The notes below the pieces were generated by a model. It had not been told where the DNA came from. It made no database searches and worked only from the letters and a program-made list of their open reading frames with translations. A program made the position numbers and the translations under genes. DNA of 64,000 nt, from contig JANXYK010000062.1 of assembly GCA_025350055.1 (NCBI GenBank), positions 1 to 64,000 on the forward strand, in the 5' to 3' direction. The DNA is from Gammaproteobacteria bacterium (GTDB lineage Bacteria > Pseudomonadota > Gammaproteobacteria > Steroidobacterales > Steroidobacteraceae). Shown here piece after piece: positions 26,533 through 37,116 of the stretch. Position 1 is the first letter of the stretch, and the number at the start of each line of letters is the position of its first letter.

Positions 26533-28293
26533 ATGCCGGGGCGATTGACCAGCCTGATGCTCACCCTGGCGGTATTGGGCGGCGCCACGGTAGCGGTCGG
26601 ATCGGTGCCCACGTACGCAAAAGACGTGGCGCCGATCCTGCTCCGGCACTGTGCCGCCTGCCACGCCGCCGACGATGGCCCGGCACGCGTGGCGCTGCTC
26701 TCGTACCCGAAGGCTGTGGCTGCTGCCAGTTCGATTCGCGAACAGGTGGCTGCGCGCAGGATGCCACCGTGGTCCGCTGATCCTGTGCACAGCCTGAAGT
26801 TTCGCAATGACGCCCGACTCAGCGACAGCGAAGTGGGCACGCTGCTGGCCTGGATCGACGGCGGAACACCCGAGGGCAATGCAGCCGATCTGGCAGCGAT
26901 GACTGACGAGGTGCAGTCCTGGCAATCACCGCTCCGGCGCCCGCCCGACGCGATTGTTGCCTTGCCGGAGCTGCACGTTGCCGCCAGCGGCGAGATCCCC
27001 TACATCCAGCAGCTGATCAAGGTGCCGGCGATGCAGGATCAATGGATCGCGGCGATGCAGCTGCGCGCCGGCAATCGCCGCCTGCTGCACCACATGGCCA
27101 TCACCGAAGTGCTGCTGCCCGAAGGCATGGGGCCGAAGGAAATCGCGGAGTTCGCGGCCGTGGCGCGCAATCTCGGCATTCCCGAAGGCGCAGTCGCCGA
27201 TGTCACACCCGCAGTGGTGGACCGTGCCAACGCCAATGCCTACGACATGCTTGGCGTGTACACGCCTGGCTCCACGCTCGAGGTCTTCGCCGAGGACAGC
27301 GGCAAGTTGCTCAAGGCCGGCAAGAATTACTATCTGAACTTCAACATCCATTACAGCGCTACCGGCAAGCCCGAATCCGATCGTTCGCAGCTGGCACTGT
27401 GGTTCCGCCCGGCCCCGCCACGGCAGCAGCTGTTTCGCGCGCCGCTGGCGATAAATGCCATCATCGCCAACGGCAGCGAATTGCTGACAGATGCGCCAGG
27501 CACCAAGGCCGAGGGCACGCAAGTGTCGATTCCGCCCATCGCGCCCTATGAGCACAGTTACGAGCTGATCGGCATGGCGGCCTTCACGCAAGCCGTGACT
27601 ATCTTCCAGCTGCAGCCGCATGCGCACATGCGGGCGCGCGATTTCCGGTATGTGCTTGTGTATCCCGATGGACGCGAACTGACGCTGCTGACAGTGCCGG
27701 CCTATGATTTCCATTGGCAGCTGGCCTACGAGCTCGAGCAACCCTTGGAGGCGCCGGCCGGCAGCAAGCTCATCGTCACGGCGCACTACGACAACTCGCA
27801 GGAAAATTACCGCCAGCGCATCGCCGCGGATGATCCTGGTCGCAACTGCGGGCCCCAGAACCTGGTGTATTTCCGACGGCAGAACCAGACCTGGGATGAA
27901 ATGTTCAGCCCGCTGGCGCAGTACGCTGTCGACACCACGACCACGACCACGACCACGGCAACGGCAACGGGCACTGGCGCGGCCGTGCCGCAACCGCGCC
28001 CACTGAAGGCCGTGCAGGTAGTAGGCTGCCTGGTGCCAGGTCGAGCCAATGACTGGCTGCTGCGCCGTGCTGGCAAGCCGGCGGCCACCGAGAGTCAGGC
28101 AAGCTCATCGACGGAACTGCAGGGCGCCAAAGCGCTGCCGCTCGGCACCGGTCGCTACGCGCTGATCGGCACCGGGCCCTTTGATGCGCGCAGTCGAGGC
28201 GGACACAAGGTAGCGGTGAAGGGTGTATTGATTGAAGACGGCAATCGCATCAACCTGACTTCCCTGCAGACGCTCGCCACCCGCTGCCCATAA
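26533..28293 (+). CDS. Cytochrome c fused to a copper type II monooxygenase-like domain
   Basis: 586 residues with a signal peptide, a cytochrome c domain (C40-AACH in LLRHCAACHAADDGPARV) and a domain resembling peptidylglycine/dopamine monooxygenases. The candidate copper ligands occur in family order: H186-H187 (RLLHHMAIT), H273 (NFNIHYSATG), H363-x-H365 (QPHAHMRA) and M457 (TWDEMF). A Thr-rich linker from about 467 is encoded by ACCACG repeats and leads to a small C-terminal domain. Bacterial relatives are annotated as ascorbate-dependent monooxygenases; haem may supply electrons here. The SCO-family gene 21 bp downstream fits a copper-loading role. Confidence 0.85.
   Translation: MPGRLTSLMLTLAVLGGATVAVGSVPTYAKDVAPILLRHCAACHAADDGPARVALLSYPKAVAAASSIREQVAARRMPPWSADPVHSLKFRNDARLSDSEVGTLLAWIDGGTPEGNAADLAAMTDEVQSWQSPLRRPPDAIVALPELHVAASGEIPYIQQLIKVPAMQDQWIAAMQLRAGNRRLLHHMAITEVLLPEGMGPKEIAEFAAVARNLGIPEGAVADVTPAVVDRANANAYDMLGVYTPGSTLEVFAEDSGKLLKAGKNYYLNFNIHYSATGKPESDRSQLALWFRPAPPRQQLFRAPLAINAIIANGSELLTDAPGTKAEGTQVSIPPIAPYEHSYELIGMAAFTQAVTIFQLQPHAHMRARDFRYVLVYPDGRELTLLTVPAYDFHWQLAYELEQPLEAPAGSKLIVTAHYDNSQENYRQRIAADDPGRNCGPQNLVYFRRQNQTWDEMFSPLAQYAVDTTTTTTTTATATGTGAAVPQPRPLKAVQVVGCLVPGRANDWLLRRAGKPAATESQASSSTELQGAKALPLGTGRYALIGTGPFDARSRGGHKVAVKGVLIEDGNRINLTSLQTLATRCP
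27934..27969 (+). repeat. Hexanucleotide repeat encoding a Thr/Ala linker
   Basis: Four copies of ACCACG (27934-27957) are followed by two GCAACG units inside the monooxygenase-like gene. They keep the frame and encode alternating Thr residues then AT pairs. Copy-number change would alter linker length by two residues per unit. Confidence 0.85.
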
Positions 28294-28314
28294 CACTTCG
28301 CTGCCGATAACATC

Positions 28315-28947
28315 ATGCGCACCGCTATTGCACGCTCGCCCATCGTTGCCATCCTGGCGGCCCTGTTCATGTTGTTCGCGGCACCGGAGGAGTCAGGCGG
28401 GGCTGCAGCGCCGCTGGCATTCAAGCTGGCACCCTGGCCGCAGGCCGCCCACTCTCCCGGCTTCAGGCTGCGCGATGCCGACGGCGCGCCGCGCACCCTG
28501 CAGAACTATCGCGGCAAGATCGTGGTGGTGTTCTTCGGCTTCCTGCGCTGCCCCGGCATCTGCTCGGCCGAAATGCACAAGCTGGCCGTGGTGATGAAGC
28601 AGCTAGGCGAGCGTGCCGCCAACGTGCAGGTGCTGTTCATCACGCTCGATCCGCAGCACGACAGTCCGAAGCTGCTCAAGAGCTACATGCGGGCTTTCGA
28701 CCCGCGCTTCATTGGTCTTACCGGCACGACGGCGCAGATAAATCAGGCGACCAGCAGTTTCCAGGTGCAATACACGCGCGTTCCGCAGGGCGGGGACTAC
28801 ACCATCGCTCACTCGACGGCGACCCTGATCATCGATGCCACTGGCAGGCTGCGCCTGGTCAGCGCGGCGGATTCACCAGTGGCCGACCTGGTGCATGACA
28901 TCACATCCTTGTTGAGTGAACCCGCGAGCGCGCCCAAGGAGAATTGA
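28315..28947 (+). CDS. SCO1/SenC-family copper chaperone/redoxin
   Basis: 210 residues: an N-terminal membrane or signal helix (PIVAILAALFMLFAA), then a thioredoxin-like fold with RDADGAPRTLQNYRGKIVVV, FFGFLRCPGICSAEMHKLAV (CxxxC metal site), VLFITLDPQHDSPKLLKSYM, and YTIAHSTATLIIDATGRLR giving the conserved His. These three ligands bind copper in SCO proteins, which load Cu into cytochrome oxidase or other cuproenzymes. There is no oxidase gene here; the upstream copper monooxygenase-like gene, 21 bp away, is the probable client. Confidence 0.93.
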   Translation: MRTAIARSPIVAILAALFMLFAAPEESGGAAAPLAFKLAPWPQAAHSPGFRLRDADGAPRTLQNYRGKIVVVFFGFLRCPGICSAEMHKLAVVMKQLGERAANVQVLFITLDPQHDSPKLLKSYMRAFDPRFIGLTGTTAQINQATSSFQVQYTRVPQGGDYTIAHSTATLIIDATGRLRLVSAADSPVADLVHDITSLLSEPASAPKEN

Positions 28948-28977
28948 GCGCCGCGCGAGCCCCTGGAGTTCTGGCGC

Positions 28978-30688
<1,711 letters not shown>

Positions 30689-30719
30689 AGGGGCGCCATG
30701 CGATACCGTCGCAGATACA

Positions 30720-31376
30720 ATGAAAAAAATGGCGACCCGCAGCTCAGACGTAGTTCCCCGCAACACATGGGCTGGCCTCATCCTGGTGTTGTTGGTGCTG
30801 GCAGGCGCCATGTTCTGGTTCATCGATCACAGTGCGCTGCGCTACACCACTTTCGATGCGGGCACCTATGGAGAATTCTGGCCGCGTCGCCTCGGGCTGG
30901 TGCCGCACATCTTCGGCGGAGTACTCGCCGCAGTGTCGGGCCTGGTGCAGCTGTGGTTGGGCCTCACTGGCCGCACCGGCTTCTTGCACCGCAGGCTCGG
31001 ACGGGTTTATCTCGCCGGCGTCACCGTTGGCAGCGCAAGTGCGTTCTATCTGGCACTCACCATCGATCATCAAGACTTCGCGTATGCCGCCGGGCTGTTC
31101 GGTCTGGCCTGTGCGTGGGTGATCACCACCTCGATGGCGCTGTACTCCGTCCGCAATCGGGCACTCGAGCAGCATCGCGAGTGGATGATCCGCAGCTACG
31201 TGGTCACCTTCGCCTTCGTGACCTTCAGGCTGGTGGAAAAGCTGCTGATGCCCCTGAACATCGCGGCGCCGATGGAAGTCGATACCATGCTGGCCTTCGC
31301 CTGCTGGTCGGTGCCGCTGCTGCTGAGCGAGCCGCTGATCCAGTGGCGCAGGATGCATTTTCGCCATCATCAATAG
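30720..31376 (+). CDS. DUF2306 membrane protein
   Basis: 218 residues with about six membrane helices (WAGLILVLLVLAGAMFWFID, LGLVPHIFGGVLAAVSGLVQ, FAYAAGLFGLACAWVIT and others). The block RTGFLHRRLGRVYLAGV and the EQHREWMIRSYVVTFAFVTF segment with conserved His/Arg/Tyr are diagnostic of DUF2306. These proteins are of unknown function; the conserved His residues between helices suggest a cofactor such as haem. It follows the nitrobindin-like gene by 31 bp. Confidence 0.88.
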   Translation: MKKMATRSSDVVPRNTWAGLILVLLVLAGAMFWFIDHSALRYTTFDAGTYGEFWPRRLGLVPHIFGGVLAAVSGLVQLWLGLTGRTGFLHRRLGRVYLAGVTVGSASAFYLALTIDHQDFAYAAGLFGLACAWVITTSMALYSVRNRALEQHREWMIRSYVVTFAFVTFRLVEKLLMPLNIAAPMEVDTMLAFACWSVPLLLSEPLIQWRRMHFRHHQ

Positions 31377-31386
31377 AGGTGCCGCC

Positions 31387-31860
31387 ATGAAGAGAACCGC
31401 GCTGGTCCTGCTGACAGGGTTGCTGTTGTCGACGCTCGCCGCCGCTGCTGCGCCCGACGAGCCGATGACGCCGATCCGGCAGTTCATCGATGGCTTCAAC
31501 AACGGCGACACCAAGACCGCCTACGCCGCCTACGCGAACGGCAACATCATCATCATCGACGAGTTTGCGCCGCATCGCTGGTCGGGCCCCGATGCCGCCC
31601 ACAAATGGGCGGCGGGCTATGACAAGCACGCTACTGCCGCGGGTGTAGCCGATGGTCATGTCTCCTACAAGGAACCGACCCGCGTCGAAGCCGACGGCAG
31701 CTTTGCCTACGTGGTGATCCCCACCCTGTACACCTACAAGGAACACGGCAAGGCGATGGCGGAAGAAGGGCAGATGACCTACGCGCTGCGCAAAGGCGCC
31801 AGCGGCTGGAAGATCGCCGGCTGGACCTGGACCGGGGTCAAGCCGCACGCGGCCACTTGA
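31387..31860 (+). CDS. Secreted SnoaL-like / NTF2-fold protein
   Basis: 157 residues with a signal peptide (TALVLLTGLLLSTLAAAAA). The mature part is NTF2-like: TPIRQFIDGFNNGDTKTAYA, IIIIDEFAPHRWSGPDAAHK and FAYVVIPTLYTYKEHGKAM, ending with SGWKIAGWTWTG. It is the third SnoaL-like sequence in the window after 3027-3269 and 4905-5444, but not closely similar to them. It starts 10 bp after the DUF2306 gene and its stop overlaps the next start, so it is in an operon. Confidence 0.85.
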   Translation: MKRTALVLLTGLLLSTLAAAAAPDEPMTPIRQFIDGFNNGDTKTAYAAYANGNIIIIDEFAPHRWSGPDAAHKWAAGYDKHATAAGVADGHVSYKEPTRVEADGSFAYVVIPTLYTYKEHGKAMAEEGQMTYALRKGASGWKIAGWTWTGVKPHAAT

Positions 31861-33854
31861 CCGGCGAGCGCGATTGCGACGGCGGGCTGCGGCGTGCACG
31901 CCAGGCGCTGCGCGCGGGCCAGGCGACCACTGCCGAGCGCGTACTGCGCGAGCTGGATGCGCAGCGGCCGGGCGATGCCGCCTGCCTCGCACTGCTGGGC
32001 GCGGCGCTGCTGTACCAGGAGCGCGTAGACGAGGGCATCGCCGCATTGCAAGCTGCGCTCGGCGCCGTGCCGGCCCATTCGCCCGATCCGGTCGCGACAC
32101 GCATTGATCTGGCGCGTGCACTGCGCGCCGGCGGCCAGTTCACGGCGTCCCGCGAGCAGACGCGGCTGGTGCTGGCGCAGCAGCCACACCACGCGCCCGC
32201 CTGGCTGGCCTACGCCGACACACTGGTGGACTTGCAGCAATACGCCGCTGCACGCGTAGCCTACGAACGTGCACGCCTGTGCGATGCCGAGCAGACACGC
32301 GTCGCCAGGTCCACCGCGGCGCTGCTCGCCGACGATCGCAAAGGCTCCGAGCAGTTGTTCCGCGAGATCCTGCAGGCTGATCCGGCGCATGTGTCCGCGC
32401 TGTGCGGCCTGGCAGCGCTCTCGCTCGCCGCCGACCGGGGCCGCGATGCCGAGCGCCTGCTGCGCCATGCACTCAAGCAGTCGGCCCACCATCCATTGAT
32501 CTGGCGTGGACTGGGGCAGGTGTTGATGTCGCTGGGAAAACTCGCGGAGGCCGACGCCGCGGTCCGCAGGCTCCTGCTGATCGAGCCCGAGAACCCCCAG
32601 AGCTGGATCACGCTCGCCGCAGTGGCTGTGCGCCTGCTGCGCCAGGAAGCGGCACTCGAAGCCTACAAGCGCGCAGCGCAACTCAGCCCCGGGGAAGTGC
32701 AGCTGCGCATGGCGATCGGCCATCTACTGAAGACGCTCGGCCGGCGCGAACAGTGCGAGGCCACCTACAAGGCGGCGCTGCGCATGGACCCGGGCTGCGC
32801 CGAGGCCTGGTGGAGCCTCGCCGATCTCAAGAACTACGACTTCAGCGCCACGGACATCGCCGCGATGGAAGCGCAGCTGGCGCGCACCGACACCCGGCGC
32901 GCCGCGGCAGCACACCTGCAGTTCGCACTCGGCAAGGCAGCTGAACAACGCCGCCAGTACCCCGAATCCTTCAGTCACTACCAGCTGGGCAACACGCTGC
33001 GACGGCTCGATGCCCCGTTCGACAGCGGGCATTTCGAGCAGCGCTGCCGACGAATCAGTGCGTATTTCAACGCGGAATTCTTCGCCCGGCACGCCGGCTG
33101 CGGCGATCCGGACGCGGCGCCGATTTTCATTGTGGGCCTGCCGCGTTCCGGCTCGACACTTATCGAGCAGATACTCGCCAGCCACTCGCAGGTGGAGGGC
33201 ACGATGGAGTTGCCCAACATCATCAACATCAGCCACCAATTCGATGACATGGTGCCAAGCCGCGACGGTTATCCGGAGACGCTGGCCACGGCGCCGAGCG
33301 GCGCGTTCACGACGCTCGGGGCGCGCTACCTTGCCGAGACTGCGCCACTGCGCACTGGTCATGCGCACTTCACCGACAAGCTGCCCAACAACTTCAGCCA
33401 CGTGGGACTCATTGCGCTGATGCTGCCCAATGCCACGATCATCGATGCGCGCCGACATCCGCTGAACGCCTGCTTCAGCGCCTACAAGCAGCACTTCGCC
33501 GATGGCCAGACCTACAGCTACGACCTAGTAGATCTCGGCCATTACTATCGCGCCTACCTGTCGTTGAAGGATCACTGGGATGCCGTGCTGCCGGGCAAAG
33601 TGCTGTGTTTCGGGTACGAGCGGCTGATTGCGGATCCCGAGACGCAGATCCGCCGTTTGCTGGCGCATTGCCGCTTGCCGTTCGAGCCAGCCTGCCTCGC
33701 ATTCCACGAGACACGTCGCGCAGTGCGCACTGCAAGCGCGGAACAGGTGCGTCAGCCCCTGTATGCATCGGGCGTGGGCTACTGGCGTCACTTCGAAATG
33801 CAGCTGGAACCCCTGCGCCAGGCACTTGGTGATTGCCTGCAACGCTTCAACTGA
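31857..33854 (+). CDS. TPR-repeat sulfotransferase
   Basis: 665 residues. The first 370 or so are tetratricopeptide repeats (ACLALLGAALLYQERVDEGI, HPLIWRGLGQVLMSLGKLAE, QSWITLAAVAVRLLRQEAAL). The C-terminal part is a sulfotransferase: the PAPS 5'-phosphosulfate loop IFIVGLPRSGSTLIEQILAS and the 3'-phosphate site IIDARRHPLNACFSAYKQHF. Acceptor unknown. Such TPR-sulfotransferases are often beside TonB receptors, as here. The TTG at 31857 overlaps the previous stop and has no obvious ribosome binding site, so the true start could be a little downstream. Confidence 0.92.
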   Translation: MTGERDCDGGLRRARQALRAGQATTAERVLRELDAQRPGDAACLALLGAALLYQERVDEGIAALQAALGAVPAHSPDPVATRIDLARALRAGGQFTASREQTRLVLAQQPHHAPAWLAYADTLVDLQQYAAARVAYERARLCDAEQTRVARSTAALLADDRKGSEQLFREILQADPAHVSALCGLAALSLAADRGRDAERLLRHALKQSAHHPLIWRGLGQVLMSLGKLAEADAAVRRLLLIEPENPQSWITLAAVAVRLLRQEAALEAYKRAAQLSPGEVQLRMAIGHLLKTLGRREQCEATYKAALRMDPGCAEAWWSLADLKNYDFSATDIAAMEAQLARTDTRRAAAAHLQFALGKAAEQRRQYPESFSHYQLGNTLRRLDAPFDSGHFEQRCRRISAYFNAEFFARHAGCGDPDAAPIFIVGLPRSGSTLIEQILASHSQVEGTMELPNIINISHQFDDMVPSRDGYPETLATAPSGAFTTLGARYLAETAPLRTGHAHFTDKLPNNFSHVGLIALMLPNATIIDARRHPLNACFSAYKQHFADGQTYSYDLVDLGHYYRAYLSLKDHWDAVLPGKVLCFGYERLIADPETQIRRLLAHCRLPFEPACLAFHETRRAVRTASAEQVRQPLYASGVGYWRHFEMQLEPLRQALGDCLQRFN

Positions 33855-33956
33855 AATCGATTCGCAGCGCTGCTGTTGCGCCGCCGTTGCACTGCTGACT
33901 AAGTGCGCCCGGCCAATGGATGATGCATCTGCAATCAGCGCTGATGGAGTCCACAG

Positions 33957-36189
33957 ATGTGTATCCGCAAGCAGCAAACCGCGATTGAACAGCCATTCAG
34001 TGGGCCGCGCGTGGCAACGCGCGGCATTCATCCCGCGATCGGCCTGGCCGTGGCGGCAGCCATTGCCGGCTTCAGCGCGCCGGTGATGCCTGCGTTTGCA
34101 GCCGCAGCTGACAATTCTTCACAAGACGCCCTCGATGTCGTCATCGTCACGGCCCGCAAGCGCAGCGAGAACCTGCAGGATGTGCCGCTTAGCATCAATG
34201 TGCTGTCGAAGAAGGACCTCGGACAGCTCGATATCTAGGGCTTCGACGACTACGCGCAGAAGCTCCCCTCGGTGTCCTTCATCAGTGCGGGCCCCGGTAC
34301 GCAGTTCCTGGTGATGCGCGGCGTGGCTGATGGCAGCAACCCGACGTACTCCAATTTCTCCGCAACCGGTTTCTTCGTCGATGACATGTCGACCAGCTGG
34401 GCCGGTACCCAACCCGACCTGCATCTGTACGACATCGAGCGCATCGAGGTGCTGAACGGGCCGCAGGGCACGACCTATGGCGCCGGCGCCATGGCGGGTG
34501 CCGTGCGCTGCGTAACCAACAAACCCGACCTCAATAATTTCAGCGCCGGCGTCGACTTCAGTGGCGGCTCGATCGCCAACGGCGGCGAGAACTTCACCTA
34601 CGAGGGTTTCTTCAACGCGCCGCTGATCCCCGGCAAGCTGGGCTTGCGGGTCTCGGCCTTCATCGATTCGCGTGGCGGCTTCATCAACAATCTGTTGACC
34701 ACGCGCGTATAGAAGAACACCGCGGTGTCCAACAATTCGGCCTGGGCGCGCGACAACTACAACACCGAACACACGACCGGTGGCCGCATCGCGCTGCGCG
34801 GCGAGTTGAATGACAACTGGAGCGGCACGCTGACCTACAGCTTCCAGCGCCAGAACGTGGTCGGTGCCTGGGACCAGGATCCCAACCTGCCGCCACGTAC
34901 CGTCTCGCGCTTCGGGCCGGAGAGCAACCGCTTCGAGGCCAAGATGGCCGATCTGCATATCGATGGCGACCTGGGCATCGCCGACCTGGTGTTCGCCAGC
35001 ACTTACTGGTCGCTGCCGCGGCGCCAGCAGAACGAGTACTCGCAGTACATCGAGAATTTCCATAACGGCGCCAACGAGGGCGTCACCTGCGCCAATGATC
35101 CCGTGTATGGCGGCGGGCCCTACACCGATTGCGCGGTGCCGATCCAGTACTACGAATACCACACCAACCCGGAACGCTGGTCAAACGAGTTGCGGCTCGC
35201 CTCCAAGCCGGGTGGAAAATTCCACTGGCTCGCTGGCCTGTACACCTAGAAGACGCGCGACAAGAACTCAGGCAGCACCTACTACATGCCGGGCCTGCGC
35301 ACCGACAGCCCCGCGTTCCAGTACTACAACGCCTACAAAGGCACGGCGCCGGGTTTCACCTCGCTTCCGCCCGGCATCTGGTATGGCTACCAGACGCGCA
35401 CCGACAACCTGCAGACCACAGAGTTTGCCAACATCAGCTTCGATTTCACCGACAAGCTGAGCGTCGAGGCCGGCGCGGTGCATTTCAAATCCGATTTCAG
35501 CTACTACAGCCCCTACGGGCAGTTTGCCTACGTGGATACCTCGCCGGCACTGAGCGTGGGTTCATCGGCCAAGTGGAACGGCAAGTTCGGCCTCAACTAC
35601 CACTTTTCGCACGGCGTGATGGCCTATGCGAATTGTGGATATCTGCGCGCCCAGCAGTTTCAACGTCAATGTCGGCGATGCGCGCATCCAGGGCATCGAA
35701 TCGAATCTCGACTACAAGTTCGACGAGCACTGGTCGGCACAGGCCTCGGGCAGCTATACCGACTCACACCTGAGATCGAGCCCGTATCGCACCTTCCAGG
35801 CCAACGTGGGTGAGCGGCTGCCGTTCGTGCCGTATTTCAACTGGAGCTGGAACCTGCGCTACCAGCGGCATGTGGGCGCGGACAAGCTGGTGTATGCGCA
35901 GTTCGACATGGCGCACAAGGGTGACAGGTGGAACGACCTGCATGTCGAGGGAGCCCACGGTTCCCCGCGCATCCTGCAGCCGGGCTACAGCGTCGCCAAC
36001 CTGCGGGTCGGCCTGAACCCGACTGACAGCCGCTGGCTCGCGGAATAGTTCGTCACCAACGTGACTGACAAGAACGCGATCGTCTACAGCAACACCTTCA
36101 ACTTCGACCTGCGCGAGACCACCAACGAGCCGCGTGTGTTCGGCCTGCGGCTGAACTACCGCTTCGGCAAGGTATCCGGCAGCGAGTAG
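33957..36189 (+). pseudogene. TonB-dependent receptor pseudogene with four amber stops, a deletion and a frameshift
   Basis: Residues after the signal peptide show the plug: DVVIVTARKRSENLQDVPLS, LPSVSFISAGPGTQFLVMRG and IERIEVLNGPQGTTYGAGAM. Barrel strands follow to ATTNEPRVFGLRL-type end NEPRVFGLRLNYRFGK at 36150-36180. The frame is broken by TAG at 34236, 34710, 35247 and 36046. Near 35630 the frame shifts after GVMAYAN and roughly 100 residues seem to be missing before SSFNVNVGDARIQGIESNLD. Sequence between lesions is well conserved, suggesting recent inactivation. It follows the TPR-sulfotransferase gene, its usual companion. Confidence 0.9.
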
Positions 36190-36196
36190 GGCGGAT

Positions 36197-37063
36197 CTAC
36201 ATCGGCTCGCTGCCCGGCTTCGGGTCGGCGAGCGGGAAGGTCTTGGCGCCGTCATTGCCTGGCGCTGGCGTGGGCGCAGGCACCGCCGGTGCGCTGCCGC
36301 CCTGGCCCGGCGCGGGAGTAGCGACCGCAGGGGTTGAGCCTTGCGCCGCGGCATCACCACGGCTTGCAGGCGACAGCCCCGCAACGATCGCGGCGATGAA
36401 ACGACGCGCGGTTTCCGAATTGCTCTTTACCGAACCGCCGGTGATTTCGGCGGTGGTCACTTCACGCGCATAGAAATTCCGGTTGGCCTTGCGATCGAAA
36501 ATCAGCGCCGTGCCATCGAGGGCGACGCCGGCAAACAAGCCGCGGGCACGCGAATACGAGTAGATCTCGGCATCCTTGCCAGCCGACGCCTCGCCGCTGC
36601 GGCCCAGCGGGCCCGCGGCCACCGAAGCAGTGGCACCCAGCGTGAACTGGCCGCGCGCAAAATTCTCGAGGCTGCGCTGCGAGGCGAACACCAGCACGAT
36701 GTCTGCGGCCTGTGCGCCGATCTGCCAGCCGACGCTGCCACCGGTGAGCGAGATGAACACCGGTTCGCTGAAGCGGCCATTGGCATCACGCGAACTCAGT
36801 ACGCCATTGCCGTGCCGGCCGCCGACAAGGAGGGCACCCTTGATGACATCCGGTATCACCGCAACGCCATAGGCACGATCGAACAGCCAGTTGGGGATGC
36901 GCTGGTCGGGCGAAGCCTGCAGTTCATTCAGTACCTGCGTGGCGGTGATCAGGCGGGCGTCTTCGCGCGTCTGGGCGCCTGCCAGCGAGGGCAACAGCAG
37001 GGCGGCGAACAGTGCCGCCAGCGGAGCAATGAAGGTGGAGCGCAGTTGCGCGTACTGAGTCAT
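36197..37063 (-). CDS. Secreted SYLF-domain (DUF500) lipid-binding protein
   Basis: 288 residues: signal peptide (FIAPLAALFAALLLPSLAGA), then the SYLF domain: IPNWLFDRAYGVAVIPDVIK, GVLSSRDANGRFSEPVFISL, GGSVGWQIGAQAADIVLVFA and AEIYSYSRARGLFAGVALDG. This order is typical of the Ysc84/SYLF fold, which binds phosphoinositides in eukaryotes and probably lipids in bacteria. A Pro/Ala-rich tail of about 60 residues follows. The ATG at 37063 is preceded by GGGGAA; the frame continues upstream without support. It ends the seven-gene minus-strand unit, 53 bp after DUF3570. Confidence 0.88.
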   Translation of the reverse strand: MTQYAQLRSTFIAPLAALFAALLLPSLAGAQTREDARLITATQVLNELQASPDQRIPNWLFDRAYGVAVIPDVIKGALLVGGRHGNGVLSSRDANGRFSEPVFISLTGGSVGWQIGAQAADIVLVFASQRSLENFARGQFTLGATASVAAGPLGRSGEASAGKDAEIYSYSRARGLFAGVALDGTALIFDRKANRNFYAREVTTAEITGGSVKSNSETARRFIAAIVAGLSPASRGDAAAQGSTPAVATPAPGQGGSAPAVPAPTPAPGNDGAKTFPLADPKPGSEPM

Positions 37064-37116
37064 GAGCTTCCCCTGGTTGTGTGGCGGGTCAGTAGACCCG
37101 CAGCCGCGATGATCGT

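Noticed and set aside
33957-36189. Recoding of TAG as a sense codon in this organism
   Set aside because: Several intact genes here end in TAG at the expected place (higB, the cupredoxin, the monohaem protein, the second ExbD), so general TAG reassignment is excluded; only local suppression would remain.
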